Both the position numbers and the translations under genes were made by a program. Under the pieces are notes generated by a model, which was not told the origin of the DNA, searched no databases, and saw nothing but the letters and a program-made list of their open reading frames with translations. A stretch of DNA of 64,000 nucleotides from contig NZ_BLZO01000079.1 in the NCBI RefSeq assembly GCF_014132355.1, positions 1 through 64,000 of the forward strand, in the 5' to 3' direction. This document shows positions 27,523 to 36,818 of this stretch, piece after piece. This DNA comes from Okeania sp. KiyG1. Its GTDB lineage: Bacteria; Cyanobacteriota; Cyanobacteriia; Cyanobacteriales; Microcoleaceae. Numbering within the stretch: position 1 is the stretch's first letter; each line of letters opens with the position of its first letter.

Positions 27523-28440
27523 TTATCCCACTACTTCAACTTCCTGAGCATAAACCCGCCAGTTATTTTGCTTTTCCAATTCTTTCCATAAATCCTGCAT
27601 TCTTTCGGGATTCAAATCTGGTGCTATCTCTTCCTCATTAGGTTTTAACCATTCTAAATCTAGAGGTTTTTCGAGAGCGATCGCTACAAATTTTTCTACT
27701 CCTACTTCGTTAAAAGTAAACCGACATCCTAACTGATAAGTCAAACTTTCTTTTTGTGGCAAAAGCCGAATTTTTTCCAACTCATAATTAATAGCAAAAG
27801 CTTGAGAAGGGCAAACCACACACCGACTCACAACTCCCTGATTTAACAACAGTAAATAACCATCAGATTCGGGCAAATTAATAAATGCCCAATAAGGCTT
27901 TTCTAAACTCAGCTTTAAGGGTTTATTATCAGCTACTTCAGGAATATGTAATTTATCTACTTCTGCCACATCATCTGCAAAATTAATCCAATCCCTATTT
28001 TTATCTGCCTGCTTTTCTAAACATGGCAAAAAATTCACCTCAACCCACCGAGGAAATTGATAATCCCATAACCATTGATAAAGACTTTTCCAAAAATCCT
28101 TACCCCGGCCTGGATTTTTGATGAAATTAACTTTTTCTTCTCCTATATCTGCCATAATTACCTCTGAATATTCAACCAACAGACAATCTCTAACTTGGCT
28201 AGATATTCTTTGAATCGTACTTGTTAAATTTCCCCATCCTTGAGTTTTCAAAATTTGACAAATACTTGTTTTCTCTGCTTCTTCCTTGTCATTGCCATTC
28301 TTATTTTCTAAACGATAATTATCTGGATGATATCTTAACTTGAAAAATTCCCCTTGAACTGTGGGATTACCATTTTCTCTTGGAAATAAACCATCCGCAA
28401 TTTCACTGATAAACTCTGAGTGTAATTTTGTAATCTGCAT
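27523..28440 (-). CDS. DUF4384-like protein, partner of the TPR-CHAT gene
   Basis: About 305 residues from MQITKLHSEF. I choose ATG 28440 because GGAG lies six bases upstream; the frame is open nine codons further. Residues 200-290 (KPYWAFINLPESDGYLLLLN, CPSQAFAI, LLPQKE, KFVAIALEKPLDLEWLKP) look like the DUF4384 beta domain found beside caspase-like and TPR proteins in cyanobacteria. The N-terminal half (QILKTQGWGNLTSTIQR, DFWKSLYQWLWDYQFPRWVE) is not recognised. Its position upstream of the antitoxin-like gene and the TPR-CHAT gene suggests a role as regulator or substrate of that protease. This is inference. Confidence 0.5.
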   Translation of the reverse strand: MQITKLHSEFISEIADGLFPRENGNPTVQGEFFKLRYHPDNYRLENKNGNDKEEAEKTSICQILKTQGWGNLTSTIQRISSQVRDCLLVEYSEVIMADIGEEKVNFIKNPGRGKDFWKSLYQWLWDYQFPRWVEVNFLPCLEKQADKNRDWINFADDVAEVDKLHIPEVADNKPLKLSLEKPYWAFINLPESDGYLLLLNQGVVSRCVVCPSQAFAINYELEKIRLLPQKESLTYQLGCRFTFNEVGVEKFVAIALEKPLDLEWLKPNEEEIAPDLNPERMQDLWKELEKQNNWRVYAQEVEVVG

Positions 28441-28913
28441 ATTAGCTCCAAAGAATAGATATAGCAATTCCTACAGTTATGAGGTACATTTACAATCCCC
28501 CTAAATCCCCCTTGGAAAGGGAGACTTTTTGTTGGCTCCCCCCTTTCTCAGGGCAGCGGGGGGATATAAAACTGTACTTCACAAATTAAAGAACCGCTAC
28601 AGATTAAAAGTTGGTCGGTATGGAATAGCAGTTAACGTCTCAAACCTCCAGCATAAACCAGAGGTACTGATAACTGAAATAACCTATATAACTAATAACA
28701 ATTATATCAACATAATTTCCATAAAAAAACTCCTGAAAGGAGATTAGCTATTTACTGCTATTTGCTGTAATTTTGTGTAATTTAACAGGATTTAAGTGAA
28801 TTTAATTTGATTCAATTTGATTTAATTTAAAGCCCAAAATAGTTATTTCAAACTAATGACATCCCGCTGCAAACCAGGCTAAATTAGTATCAGTTGAATC
28901 CAGAGATAAACCA
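28441..28913. other. Spacer between the divergent CHAT operon and dioxygenase gene
   Basis: No gene is supported. CCCCCTAAATCCCCCTTGG and GGCTCCCCCCTTTCTCAGGG repeats lie at 28497-28565. TTTAATTTGATTCAATTTGA direct repeats lie at 28799-28830. The last 100 bp must hold the promoter of the dioxygenase. Confidence 0.45.
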
Positions 28914-29959
28914 ATGAACGAACATCAACTTGCCAAAAAATTTTCCAACAAAGAAAACACACAATCGCCAATCAATATGAAAGATTTTTTACAGCATCAA
29001 ATACCCGCAGAAACAAACCAAGCATTACAAGCAGAATTGTCAAAAATTCCCCTAGACTTGGAAAATATCACAGAAGAAAAGCTCCAGCAACTAGGTCAAA
29101 TTATTCAACAACTATTACCAGAAGAGATTTTGCAAAGCTTCAAGCAACTAACCAAACCTCACGGTTTACCTTTTTTAGTCATTCATAATTTACCAATAGA
29201 CGAGAAACTAGGTAAACCACCAGTTGATGGCAAACGTCCTCAGCACAAAACTACTGACATTAGTGAGAAAATTTTGCTCGGTATTAGCGCTGTCAGTGGT
29301 TTACTACCACTAGCTTATAAACAAGAAAAAGGAGTGCTAGTGCAAGAAATTACACCAGTCCCCGGTAAAGAGCGATCGCTCTCAAATGAAGGTTCCGTCT
29401 CATTAGGTTATCACACAGATGAGGCTATCTTGAAGCGATGTTATCGTCCAGAGTTTCTGTTTTTACTAGGATTAATCATGATTCAAATACACCTACCTAT
29501 ATTGCAGAACTCAACAAAGCATTCGCAGAACTTAGTCCGCGTCACCGACACCTCCTACAGCAACCTCTGTTTCGAGTTGAACTGCCAGGGTCTTTTAACT
29601 TGTGGAATGGAAAAGTAATTCAAAGTGAGTTGCGTCCCCTAGTTACAGAAAATCACAATGGCGAATTAGAAATAGCAGCAAAGCTCTATGCAATCAAGAG
29701 TATAACTAAGGAAGCAAAAACTGCAGTCGATGCTTTGATCGATGTTTTGCCCTACGTTAGTCAAGCAATAATATTGGAGCGAGGAGATATGCTTTTATTT
29801 GATAATAGTAAATGTCTCCACGGACGTGCTGCTATTTCTCAGACAGGCGATCGTTGGTTGCAACGTTTGTTTTGCCGTCGTTCCTTAATGGATATACGTC
29901 GAGCTACAGACTGCGATAATGGCTTCGTTTTTGATATCAAGTTTCTAGTATTAGAGTAA
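28914..29959 (+). pseudogene. Fe(II)/2-oxoglutarate dioxygenase (TauD/clavaminate-synthase-like), frameshifted
   Basis: Frame one covers residues 1-187, with VLVQEITPVPGKE and YHTDEA, the HxD iron site. The frame changes near 29473 (GGATTAATCATG). Adding one A gives LGLNHDSNTPTYIAELNKAF and joins frame two. That frame carries ERGDMLLFDNSKCLHGRA with the distal iron His and GDRWLQRLFCRRS with the 2-oxoglutarate Arg. The joined protein has about 348 residues, similar to asparagine/arginine beta-hydroxylases and other clavaminate-synthase-like enzymes, often in peptide biosynthesis. No such cluster is adjacent. It could be an intact gene with a base-calling error. Confidence 0.8.
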
Positions 29960-30040
29960 TTTGATCGGGACTTATATCATGTTTCCCCTCCAGGGGAGCT
30001 ACGCTATCGAAAGAGCTGTATTATGTTATTATCTTGGTTT

Positions 30041-30175
30041 GTTGGGTTGCGCTGTCGCTTAACCCAACCTACTCACACTATTTTTGTTGGGTTGCGCTGT
30101 CGCTTAACCCAACCTACTTTTTATCTTATTATCTTGGTTTTTGTTGGGTTGCGAAGTGCGCTTAACCCAACCTAC
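30041..30175. repeat. REP-like palindromes, left of the RAYT gene (3 units)
   Basis: Three units at 30041-30072, 30086-30117 and 30143-30175 each start GTTGGGTTGCG and end CTTAACCCAACCTAC. They fold into GGTTGGGTT-type hairpins with variable centres. They flank a REP-associated tyrosine transposase, the expected source of their spread. Confidence 0.8.
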
Positions 30176-30178
30176 TTT

Positions 30179-30721
30179 TTATTCTCTGCCAATATTGCTG
30201 TCAAAAATCAGCTTTTCTGAAGACCCCCACATTTGGTCATAAATTCCCGCTTTTACATAACGATGAAAACTAGAGTATTCCCAATATGACGGAGCAGTTA
30301 CTAATCTATGATGTACTGGATTATAATGAATATATTCGACATGATTAGCAAAATCGGGATCGCTTTGAATTTGATGTTCCCAAAACCTACGTTGCCAAAC
30401 AGCTTTTTCTCCTTTATTTTGTCGAGATGTTGAAATTTTTCCCTGATATTGAGAATGGCATTGACGACTAAAATAACTTTTAATTAACCGCCAACGAGTA
30501 GAAAAGTTTGCATCATTTTCAGGTAACGTCCAAAGAGAATGAATATGGTCTGGCAAGATGACAATAGCATCTATTTTAAATGGATGTTTTTGCATCACAT
30601 ATCGAAAAGCTTTTCGTAGTAAATCTATGTTTTCCGGTTCGCACAAAATTTTCTGGCGGTTGTATGTCACTACTGTAAAAAAATAGGTTGCTCCTGGTGT
30701 TTTTGCCCGACGATATTCCAT
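30179..30721 (-). CDS. REP-associated tyrosine transposase (RAYT, IS200-like)
   Basis: About 180 residues from MEYRRAKTPGATYFF. The frame is open 20 codons further, but those codons lie in the REP repeat. The HUH motif is DHIHSLW and the catalytic Tyr is in HVEYIHYNPV, both intact. PDHIHSLWTLPENDANFSTR and WQRRFWEHQI are typical Y1_Tnp/RAYT features. RAYTs nick and join single-stranded REP hairpins and are domesticated transposases. Palindromic units lie immediately on both sides. The gene looks intact and may act on REP copies elsewhere in the genome. Confidence 0.92.
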   Translation of the reverse strand: MEYRRAKTPGATYFFTVVTYNRQKILCEPENIDLLRKAFRYVMQKHPFKIDAIVILPDHIHSLWTLPENDANFSTRWRLIKSYFSRQCHSQYQGKISTSRQNKGEKAVWQRRFWEHQIQSDPDFANHVEYIHYNPVHHRLVTAPSYWEYSSFHRYVKAGIYDQMWGSSEKLIFDSNIGRE

Positions 30722-30748
30722 AAAGTTCAAATAATATTTGTTAATTTT

Positions 30749-31082
30749 GTAGGTTGGGTTGAGCGCAGAGAAACCCAACATGATGTCAGTTAATTTTGTA
30801 GGTTGGGTTGAGCGCAGAGAAACCCAACATGATGTCAGTTAATTTTGTAGGTTGGGTTGAGCGCAGAGAAACCCAACATGATGTCAGTTTTTCTTAGCGA
30901 TCGCTAACCAAATATAAAAGTATTATTTTGGTTGATGTTGGGTTGCGAGATACGCTTAACCCAACCTACTAACTACTGATTATTTTGGTTGATGTTGGGT
31001 TGCGCTGCCACTTAACCCAACCTACTAACTACTGATTATTTTGGTTGATGTTGGGTTGCGAGATACGCTTAACCCAACCTAC
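30749..31082. repeat. REP-like palindromes, right of the RAYT gene (3 x 49 bp plus 3 x 56 bp)
   Basis: Three exact 49-bp units (from 30749, 30798, 30847) contain GTAGGTTGGGTTGAGCGCAG. Three units about 56 bp apart (30937, 30993, 31049) contain GTTGGGTTGCG with varied centres. The two sets are in opposite orientation. The array ends 15 bp before the stop of the M16 gene. Confidence 0.8.
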
Positions 31083-31097
31083 TGACTACTACTTCAA

Positions 31098-32585
31098 TTA
31101 ACTAGGTTCTGGAATTGTGATATCTATTGAAGTAATTTTCAGATCGTTTCCGAGACTACTCAGAGGTGGTTGAATTGCTTCTTTGTTGCCCACCACTAAA
31201 GTTACAATTTTATCTGGTTGCAAATATTTTTGAGCTACTCTTTGCACATCTTCAACAGTAATATTTTCTATTTCCTGGCGATAACGGAAAATGAAATCTT
31301 TAGGATAATCATAATATTCATATCTCATTAAACGGGATAAAGTTTGAGCTGGGTCTTGAAAGTTGAAAATAAATGAGTTGAGAGTTGAATCTTTGGCATG
31401 GGTGAGTTCCTCTTTTGTAATAGGTTGAGTGCGAATACGTTCAATTTCTTTATTAACAGATGTGATAAATGGCACAGTTGCATCCGAACGAGTTTCACCC
31501 CCAGCGATAAATACCCCTGGATAATCATAGTTAGGACTCCAATAAGCAGAAACTGAATAAGCTAAACCTTGACGCGATCGAATATTATTAAACAAGCGTC
31601 CCCCCAAACCATTAAGTACCTCATTCATGACGCTCAAAGCTGTATAATCAGGATTATCTAATTTTCCGCCTAAGTGACCCATTTGTACATAACTTTGAGT
31701 TAGCTGAGGTTGGTCAATAAAAAACATATCACCGACTTGAGCTTGACTAACATTTGGTAGAGGAGGTTTCACTGCTTTAATACTTGGTTGCCAGTTGCCA
31801 AATTGCTCTGTAATGAGCGATCGCATTTGTTTGGTCTGAAAATCTCCTACTACTCCCAAAATCATATTCTCAGGATGGAAATATTTGGCATAGAAATCAA
31901 TTAAATCTGACTGGGAAATATTGTTGAGGGTTTCATATTCAACAGTTCGAGCATAAGGACTTTCTGTCCCATAAATCAATTTTTGGAACTCGCGACCAAC
32001 AATAGATTCAGGGTCGTCATTCCGACGAGCAATTGCACCTTGCCATTGTTGTTTGGCAAACTCTAGTTTTGCTGGAGCAAATACGGGTTCGCGAATTACT
32101 TCGGTAAATAATCCAAATACTTCTGTCAAATCTTCAGTCAGGCAACTAAACCTGGCAATACCAGCAGTACTGCCGATTCCTGTTTCTACTACTGCTGCTT
32201 TTTGTTCGAGTATTTGATTTATTTTGTCAGGAGAATGTTGAGTTGTACCACCTGTACGCATGACAGTACCAGTTAAGTCTGCTAACCCTGTTTTATCTTC
32301 GGGTTCAAATCTTGAACCTGTCCGGAATATTGCTCTACCACCTATTAGGGGTAATTCATGGTCTTCCATGAGATAGACAACGATGCCATTATCCAGTTTA
32401 AAGCGAGTGTACTCCGGTAGTTCTAATTCTGGTAGTGGGGGAAATTCTAGTTCGGTATAATGTTTGGCTGGAGCTAGAGCTATGGCTGGTATTTGCCCTA
32501 ATATAGCTAACAGCATTACTACGGCTAAAAATGCTGTGATGAAAATTTTGGATTTAGTAAGTTTTCTTTTGTAGTTAGAAAGCAT
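31098..32585 (-). CDS. M16 peptidase family, non-catalytic subunit
   Basis: The 495-residue product has an N-terminal hydrophobic signal (FITAFLAVVMLLAILGQIPA). Two M16 domains follow: FKLDNGIVVYLMEDHELPLI near residue 62, VVGDFQTKQM, then the C-terminal LNGLGGRLFNNIRSRQGLAY. The HxxEH zinc motif is absent; at its place is TGLADLTGTVMRTGG. The conserved R/Y region of the C-terminal domain (RSRQGLAYSVSAYW) is present. Such proteins pair with a catalytic M16 partner, here the gene directly upstream at 32937-34664. Together they probably form a periplasmic processing peptidase heterodimer. Confidence 0.88.
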   Translation of the reverse strand: MLSNYKRKLTKSKIFITAFLAVVMLLAILGQIPAIALAPAKHYTELEFPPLPELELPEYTRFKLDNGIVVYLMEDHELPLIGGRAIFRTGSRFEPEDKTGLADLTGTVMRTGGTTQHSPDKINQILEQKAAVVETGIGSTAGIARFSCLTEDLTEVFGLFTEVIREPVFAPAKLEFAKQQWQGAIARRNDDPESIVGREFQKLIYGTESPYARTVEYETLNNISQSDLIDFYAKYFHPENMILGVVGDFQTKQMRSLITEQFGNWQPSIKAVKPPLPNVSQAQVGDMFFIDQPQLTQSYVQMGHLGGKLDNPDYTALSVMNEVLNGLGGRLFNNIRSRQGLAYSVSAYWSPNYDYPGVFIAGGETRSDATVPFITSVNKEIERIRTQPITKEELTHAKDSTLNSFIFNFQDPAQTLSRLMRYEYYDYPKDFIFRYRQEIENITVEDVQRVAQKYLQPDKIVTLVVGNKEAIQPPLSSLGNDLKITSIDITIPEPS

Positions 32586-32648
32586 TGTTTGTTTTGGTAT
32601 GAAAGGGAATAGGGAATAGGGAATAGGGAATAGGGAATAGGGAATAGG
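32586..32648. other. GGGAATAG simple repeat between the M16 genes
   Basis: The M16 spacer is 351 bp. It is filled by tandem GGGAATAG units and the MITE at 32649-32800. After the MITE come more GGGAATAGGGAACAG units and a GGGCGAATGCCATTCGCCC palindrome (32868-32888). Apart from these I see nothing in it. Confidence 0.6.
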
Positions 32649-32800
32649 GGCGTTGCTGATTATGGGTATGATTTTGCCCCCCTAGCCCCCCACCCATTGG
32701 GGGGGAATAAAACCCTAAAAGTCCCCCAAGATTGGGGGATGCGCGGGGGCGAAGGCGAGAACAAAACAATCGCACATTCATACTTCAATTCAGCAACGCC
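32649..32800. repeat. MITE family B, copy 3, with 8-bp target duplication
   Basis: The ends are GGCGTTGCTGATT and AATTCAGCAACGCC. The centre is rich in CCCCC/GGGGG palindromes. The flanks GGAATAGG at 32641-32648 and 32801-32808 are identical; because the target is a simple repeat, this one duplication alone is weaker evidence than the others. Confidence 0.8.
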
Positions 32801-32936
32801 GGAATAGGGAATAGGGAATAGGGAACAGGGAATAGGGAACAGGGAATAGGGAATAGAGGGCGAATGCCATTCGCCCCTACTAGATATGACGCTTGGTGCG
32901 TAAGTCCTGTTCACTTTTGACTTTTGACTTTTGACT

Positions 32937-34664
32937 TCACTTGGGAAGTAGTCTGCCAATAGTACGGTTGTTGGCAACGAAAGTTTTTTTAGCCACACGC
33001 ATAATATCTTCTGTGGTTACTGCATTAATGGCATCTAATTCTTTAAACAGATTTTGCCACGAACCAGTTTTAACTTCGTAGCTCAACAGAGCAGAAACCA
33101 TTCCCGTATTAGAGTCAAGAGAGCGCAATAAACCTGCCCGTGCTTGAGTTTTCACCCTTTCTAATTCTTGCTGAGAAACTGGCTCTGTTTTCAATTTTTC
33201 AATTTCTGTCTGCAAAGCTGCTCCGACTTCATCTACATTACTATTTGGAGCAGTCATGGCATAAAATAGCATCAGATGTGGATATTTATCTCCTGGATAA
33301 CTACCAGCTCCTCTTGCTACCAGAGCTATTTGCTGTTTCTCAACTAATGACTGATAGAGGCGAGAAGTACGACCATCACTCAAGATGCTAGTAATCATTT
33401 GATAAACTACATTGTCGGGATGATTTGTTGCAGGTCGGTGATAACCTTCTATATACCAAGGTTGAGATTGCAATTTCATTGTTACTTCCCCTGGTTCAGT
33501 TTGGGGAGGTTCGACAATATTAAGTTGTGGTGGTTTTTCTCTAGTTTCGTAGCGACCGAAGTAAATTTTTGCTAATTTTTTGACTTCTTTGGGATCGACA
33601 TCTCCAACTATCCCTACTGTTAAGTTACTGGGAACATAATGAGTATCAAAAAAGTCACGCACGTTTTCTCTGCTTAAATTTTCGATATCTTCTTGATAAC
33701 CAATAACAGGGCGACGGTAAGGATGAACTTGGAAAGCTTTAATTAAAAACTTTTCCAACAGTTGGGCAACGGGTGAATTTTCTGTGCGCGAGCGCCTCTC
33801 TTCGAGAATTACTTGTTTTTCTTTATAAAATTCTCTAAATACTGGTTCCAAAAATCTTTCTGACTCTAAGGACATCCATAATTCTAGTTTATTGGCAGGT
33901 AAACTGTAGAAGTATAGGGTGTAGTCTGCGGAGGTGGCAGCATTCATTCCTACTCCTCCTGCTTGTTGGACTATTTTGGAGAATTCATTTTGATTTACAT
34001 ATTGAGATGCCAACTTTTGAGTTGCTTCAAATTCTGTTAAAAGTTGGGTGACTTGTTCGGTTTTTTGATTGGCACTAGCTGTTTGAATTTCTGCAAATAT
34101 CTTATCTAGTTTCTCTAAAGTTTGTTTTTCAGCTTGATAATCTTTTGTACCGATTTTTTTTGTACCTTTAAAAGCTAGATGTTCTAGGTAATGGGCCACA
34201 CCTGTTTGACCGTCCGGTTCGTTCGCCCCACCAACATCAGCATAAATAGAAAAAGATATAACTGGGGCATTATGCCTTTCCAATACGATGAATTTCATGC
34301 CATTGTCGAGGCGAAATTCTGTTACTTTTTTGATTACTCGGTCTAGGTAAGGCTTAATTGATATTTTTTGGTCAGGAGTAGATTCCCGTGCTAAGGCCAC
34401 ATTTGCGGGAAGCCCAAACCAAAACAAACTGATGGTAATCAAGCAAAGACATAAGTTGAGCGATCGCTTTCGTAGTTGGGCCAATTCAAAGCTAGCATTC
34501 AAGAATTTAGAATTTAGAATTAAGAATTTAGAATTACCTCTTCTTATAAATAAGAGGATTGAAGCAAAGGATTTTTCTTCTTTTTTCTTCATGAATGGAG
34601 AGGCTTTATACCTAAATTTTTCGGTAATTATTTTTTTACACCAAGCTGGTAAGAAAGTTTGCAT
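32937..34664 (-). CDS. M16 zinc peptidase, catalytic subunit
   Basis: The product has up to 575 residues. The inverted zinc motif HxxEH is present as HYLEH (residues 158-162), within QTGVAHYLEHLAFKGTKKIG, with downstream ERRSRTENSP as expected. The C-terminal M16 domain includes ILSDGRTSRLYQSLVEKQQI. A signal-like segment is SLNLCLCLITISLFWFGLPA. The residues before it (RRGNSKFLILNSKFLNASF) are encoded by the GAATTTAGAATT simple repeat, so the N-terminus has been extended by repeat DNA and the true start is uncertain (34664, 34592 or later). It pairs with the non-catalytic gene downstream. Confidence 0.9.
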   Translation of the reverse strand: MQTFLPAWCKKIITEKFRYKASPFMKKKEEKSFASILLFIRRGNSKFLILNSKFLNASFELAQLRKRSLNLCLCLITISLFWFGLPANVALARESTPDQKISIKPYLDRVIKKVTEFRLDNGMKFIVLERHNAPVISFSIYADVGGANEPDGQTGVAHYLEHLAFKGTKKIGTKDYQAEKQTLEKLDKIFAEIQTASANQKTEQVTQLLTEFEATQKLASQYVNQNEFSKIVQQAGGVGMNAATSADYTLYFYSLPANKLELWMSLESERFLEPVFREFYKEKQVILEERRSRTENSPVAQLLEKFLIKAFQVHPYRRPVIGYQEDIENLSRENVRDFFDTHYVPSNLTVGIVGDVDPKEVKKLAKIYFGRYETREKPPQLNIVEPPQTEPGEVTMKLQSQPWYIEGYHRPATNHPDNVVYQMITSILSDGRTSRLYQSLVEKQQIALVARGAGSYPGDKYPHLMLFYAMTAPNSNVDEVGAALQTEIEKLKTEPVSQQELERVKTQARAGLLRSLDSNTGMVSALLSYEVKTGSWQNLFKELDAINAVTTEDIMRVAKKTFVANNRTIGRLLPK

Positions 34665-35083
34665 AAATATTAAAAATTTAATCCTTCGAGTTGAGTAGAT
34701 TTTATCTCAGAGCTTTCTGTAAATAGTTCTATTTTGAGTTTACCTTTAAGAATTTGAAATTTTGACTTCCACATAGCAATGCTATTTGGACATATCTGCA
34801 TAGGTAATTGAATTTTTGATTGGGCGACAATTAGGATTATATTCTGAAGTCTGAGATTTTGCGAATATTAGCGTAGGGTGCAACTTTTTCGATTATACAA
34901 AATAGCAGTCAGCAGTCAGCGGTCAGCGGTCAGCTATTTCAATTCTATAAAGCTGAAGTGCTGAGGTGCTGTTAGCTCCGCATTCCGCAGGAAATGCTTA
35001 CATAAAATCTTTGTTAATTAATGCTTAAATTGCCAAATTATAAGGCTACAAATGGTTAAAGTAACATAAAATTTTTAACTATT
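34665..35083. other. Divergent spacer between the M16 and TetR genes
   Basis: No gene. CAGCAGTCAGCGGTCAGC repeats lie at 34908-34935 and GTTAGCTCCGCATTCCGCAG at 34971, which also occurs at 44449. The remainder should hold both divergent promoters. Confidence 0.45.
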
Positions 35084-35704
35084 ATGAAAGTTTTAACTAA
35101 GTTGCCAACTTCGGAGATACAAACACGAACTAAGATATTACAAGCAGCTCAAAAATTGTTTGCTAAATCTGGATATGATGGTACTACGATTCGAGATTTG
35201 GCGAAAAAGGCAGGAGTTGCAGAAGGTACTTTGTTTCGTCATTTTACTAATAAAAAAGCGATTTTGATTGAGTTAGCTACGGAGGGTTGGGTAGAAATTC
35301 TCACAGATTTATTAACAGAATTAAGTGAGATGTCTAGTTATAAAGCTGTGGCACAAGTGATGCGCCGACGGATGTTGAATATGCGACCAAATACTGATAT
35401 GATGAAGGTTTGTTTCTTGGAAGCACAATTTCATCCAGAGTTGAGGGATAAAATTCAATCGGAAGTTATTGAGAAAATGACTGACGTAACAGAGGCTTTT
35501 TTTACAACAGCAATGGAGCGGGGTGTATATCGTCAGATGAACCCGAAAATTGTAGCGCGGGTATTTTTAGGAATGTTTGCGATCGCAGGTTTTAGTCAAC
35601 AAACTTTATTAGAACCTGATGCTACCCCCCAAGCAATGCAGGAAATGGCAGAGGGGTTAGCTGATATTTTCTTGAATGGTGTTTTAGCAGAAGTCAGAAA
35701 TTAG
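35084..35704 (+). CDS. TetR/AcrR-family transcriptional regulator
   Basis: The 206-residue protein has a TetR DNA-binding domain at residues 14-60 (TRTKILQAAQKLFAKSGYDG, then TTIRDLAKKAGVAEGTLFRH). The helical ligand domain is of the TetR_C type with no recognisable ligand signature. It is divergent from the M16 peptidase pair across a 419-bp gap and could regulate it or itself; this is inference from position only. Length and architecture are complete. Confidence 0.93.
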   Translation: MKVLTKLPTSEIQTRTKILQAAQKLFAKSGYDGTTIRDLAKKAGVAEGTLFRHFTNKKAILIELATEGWVEILTDLLTELSEMSSYKAVAQVMRRRMLNMRPNTDMMKVCFLEAQFHPELRDKIQSEVIEKMTDVTEAFFTTAMERGVYRQMNPKIVARVFLGMFAIAGFSQQTLLEPDATPQAMQEMAEGLADIFLNGVLAEVRN

Positions 35705-35867
35705 AACTCAGAAGTCAGAAGTTAAATTCGTAGTAGGGAAGTTCCATAGAACGTTCCTACTATAAATCTACTACATTTATGAAGAAAATAAAAATAAAAT
35801 ATTTTCCTTAAGTTCAATCAAGAACCGTTTTAAGGATAGGTAATTATCCATTATCCATTGTTCATTA

Positions 35868-36428
35868 TCAATTGTTGAACCTACCTTGTAAAAGTAATTT
35901 TCCTAATATTTTGCTAATATTCCAAGCATCATCTGCACCTCTATGATGAGTTCCTTCCAAGGGAATATCTAATAATTTTAAAGCATTTGCCATCCCTACT
36001 TCTTTGGGTAAAGCATGAACCAGAGCAAACAAATTTTTTACATTAATATGTCTAATGCCAAAAGGATATTTTATGTTTCTAGATAAACATTGTTTCTCAA
36101 ACATATTTTTGTCGTAATTGCCCCAACTTGCCCAGACTCGTTCTAAAGATTCATATTTTTTCCGTAGTTTGAAACAAGCTTCGGAAAAAGTAATTCCTCG
36201 GTCAACTTCTGCTTGAGTTAAAGTTGTAAGTTGGGTACAAAATTCACTAATTTGGGAACATTCTGGTCTGACTAAAATACTTTCTTTTTCAATAGGTTTC
36301 GCTCTAGCTACATCAACAATACAAATCCCAATTTCAATTATTTCGCTTTCTTGTTCTGGTGGGGAATGTTCTTGCCAACAGGTAGCTTCAATATCAATAA
36401 CAATAATCTTGTCTAGCTTAATAGTCAT
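35868..36428 (-). CDS. DEDDh 3'-5' exonuclease (ERI1-like)
   Basis: The 186-residue protein has ExoI IVIDIEATC (Asp and Glu) near residue 9. ExoII surrounds WASWGNYDKNMFEKQC, and ExoIII is HHRGADDAWNISKIL with the catalytic His and Asp. It belongs to the small cyanobacterial exonucleases annotated as ERI1/KapD-like, which trim RNA or DNA 3' ends. It stands alone, convergent with the TetR gene. All acidic residues are present. Confidence 0.9.
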   Translation of the reverse strand: MTIKLDKIIVIDIEATCWQEHSPPEQESEIIEIGICIVDVARAKPIEKESILVRPECSQISEFCTQLTTLTQAEVDRGITFSEACFKLRKKYESLERVWASWGNYDKNMFEKQCLSRNIKYPFGIRHINVKNLFALVHALPKEVGMANALKLLDIPLEGTHHRGADDAWNISKILGKLLLQGRFNN

Positions 36429-36818
36429 ATTTCTCAGGAATCATATATCAGGGGTCATTTCAGTTATCAGTTATCAGTTATCAGTTATCAGTTACCTCTG
36501 GCTGTTTCGCAGCGTGACCTAGGAAACCCAGAGGCTTGAAATAATAAAATTTATTCTTTCTTGGTCGATTGGATATGTTGAGGGGACATCAGCATCCCAC
36601 CCTACGGGAAGCTCCGCTTTTCATCCCCTTGAAAGGGGAGGCTTTGGACTTCATTTTTTGGTAACTTATACAGATTATACAAAATATTTTGAGTGCATAA
36701 GTTCAAATCATCAGAAACTATACTCAAATAGAACTTTTAGGAAAATATATTGTTAGTGCTGATCAGCATTAATACTAATTGAATAAGGTTAAAAATATAA
36801 TATGGAGGTGTAAGGAGG
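36429..36818. other. Spacer upstream of the sigma-like gene
   Basis: No gene. AGTTATCAGTTATC repeats lie at 36460-36493. The sequence nearest the next gene is AT-rich, and AAGGAGG ends one base before the ATG at 36819. That spacing is unusually tight and may mean the real start is elsewhere or initiation is weak. Confidence 0.45.

Noticed and set aside
29438-29618. The overlap of the two dioxygenase frames as a programmed frameshift
   Set aside because: No slippery heptamer or downstream structure is evident, and one added A rebuilds the normal family sequence.
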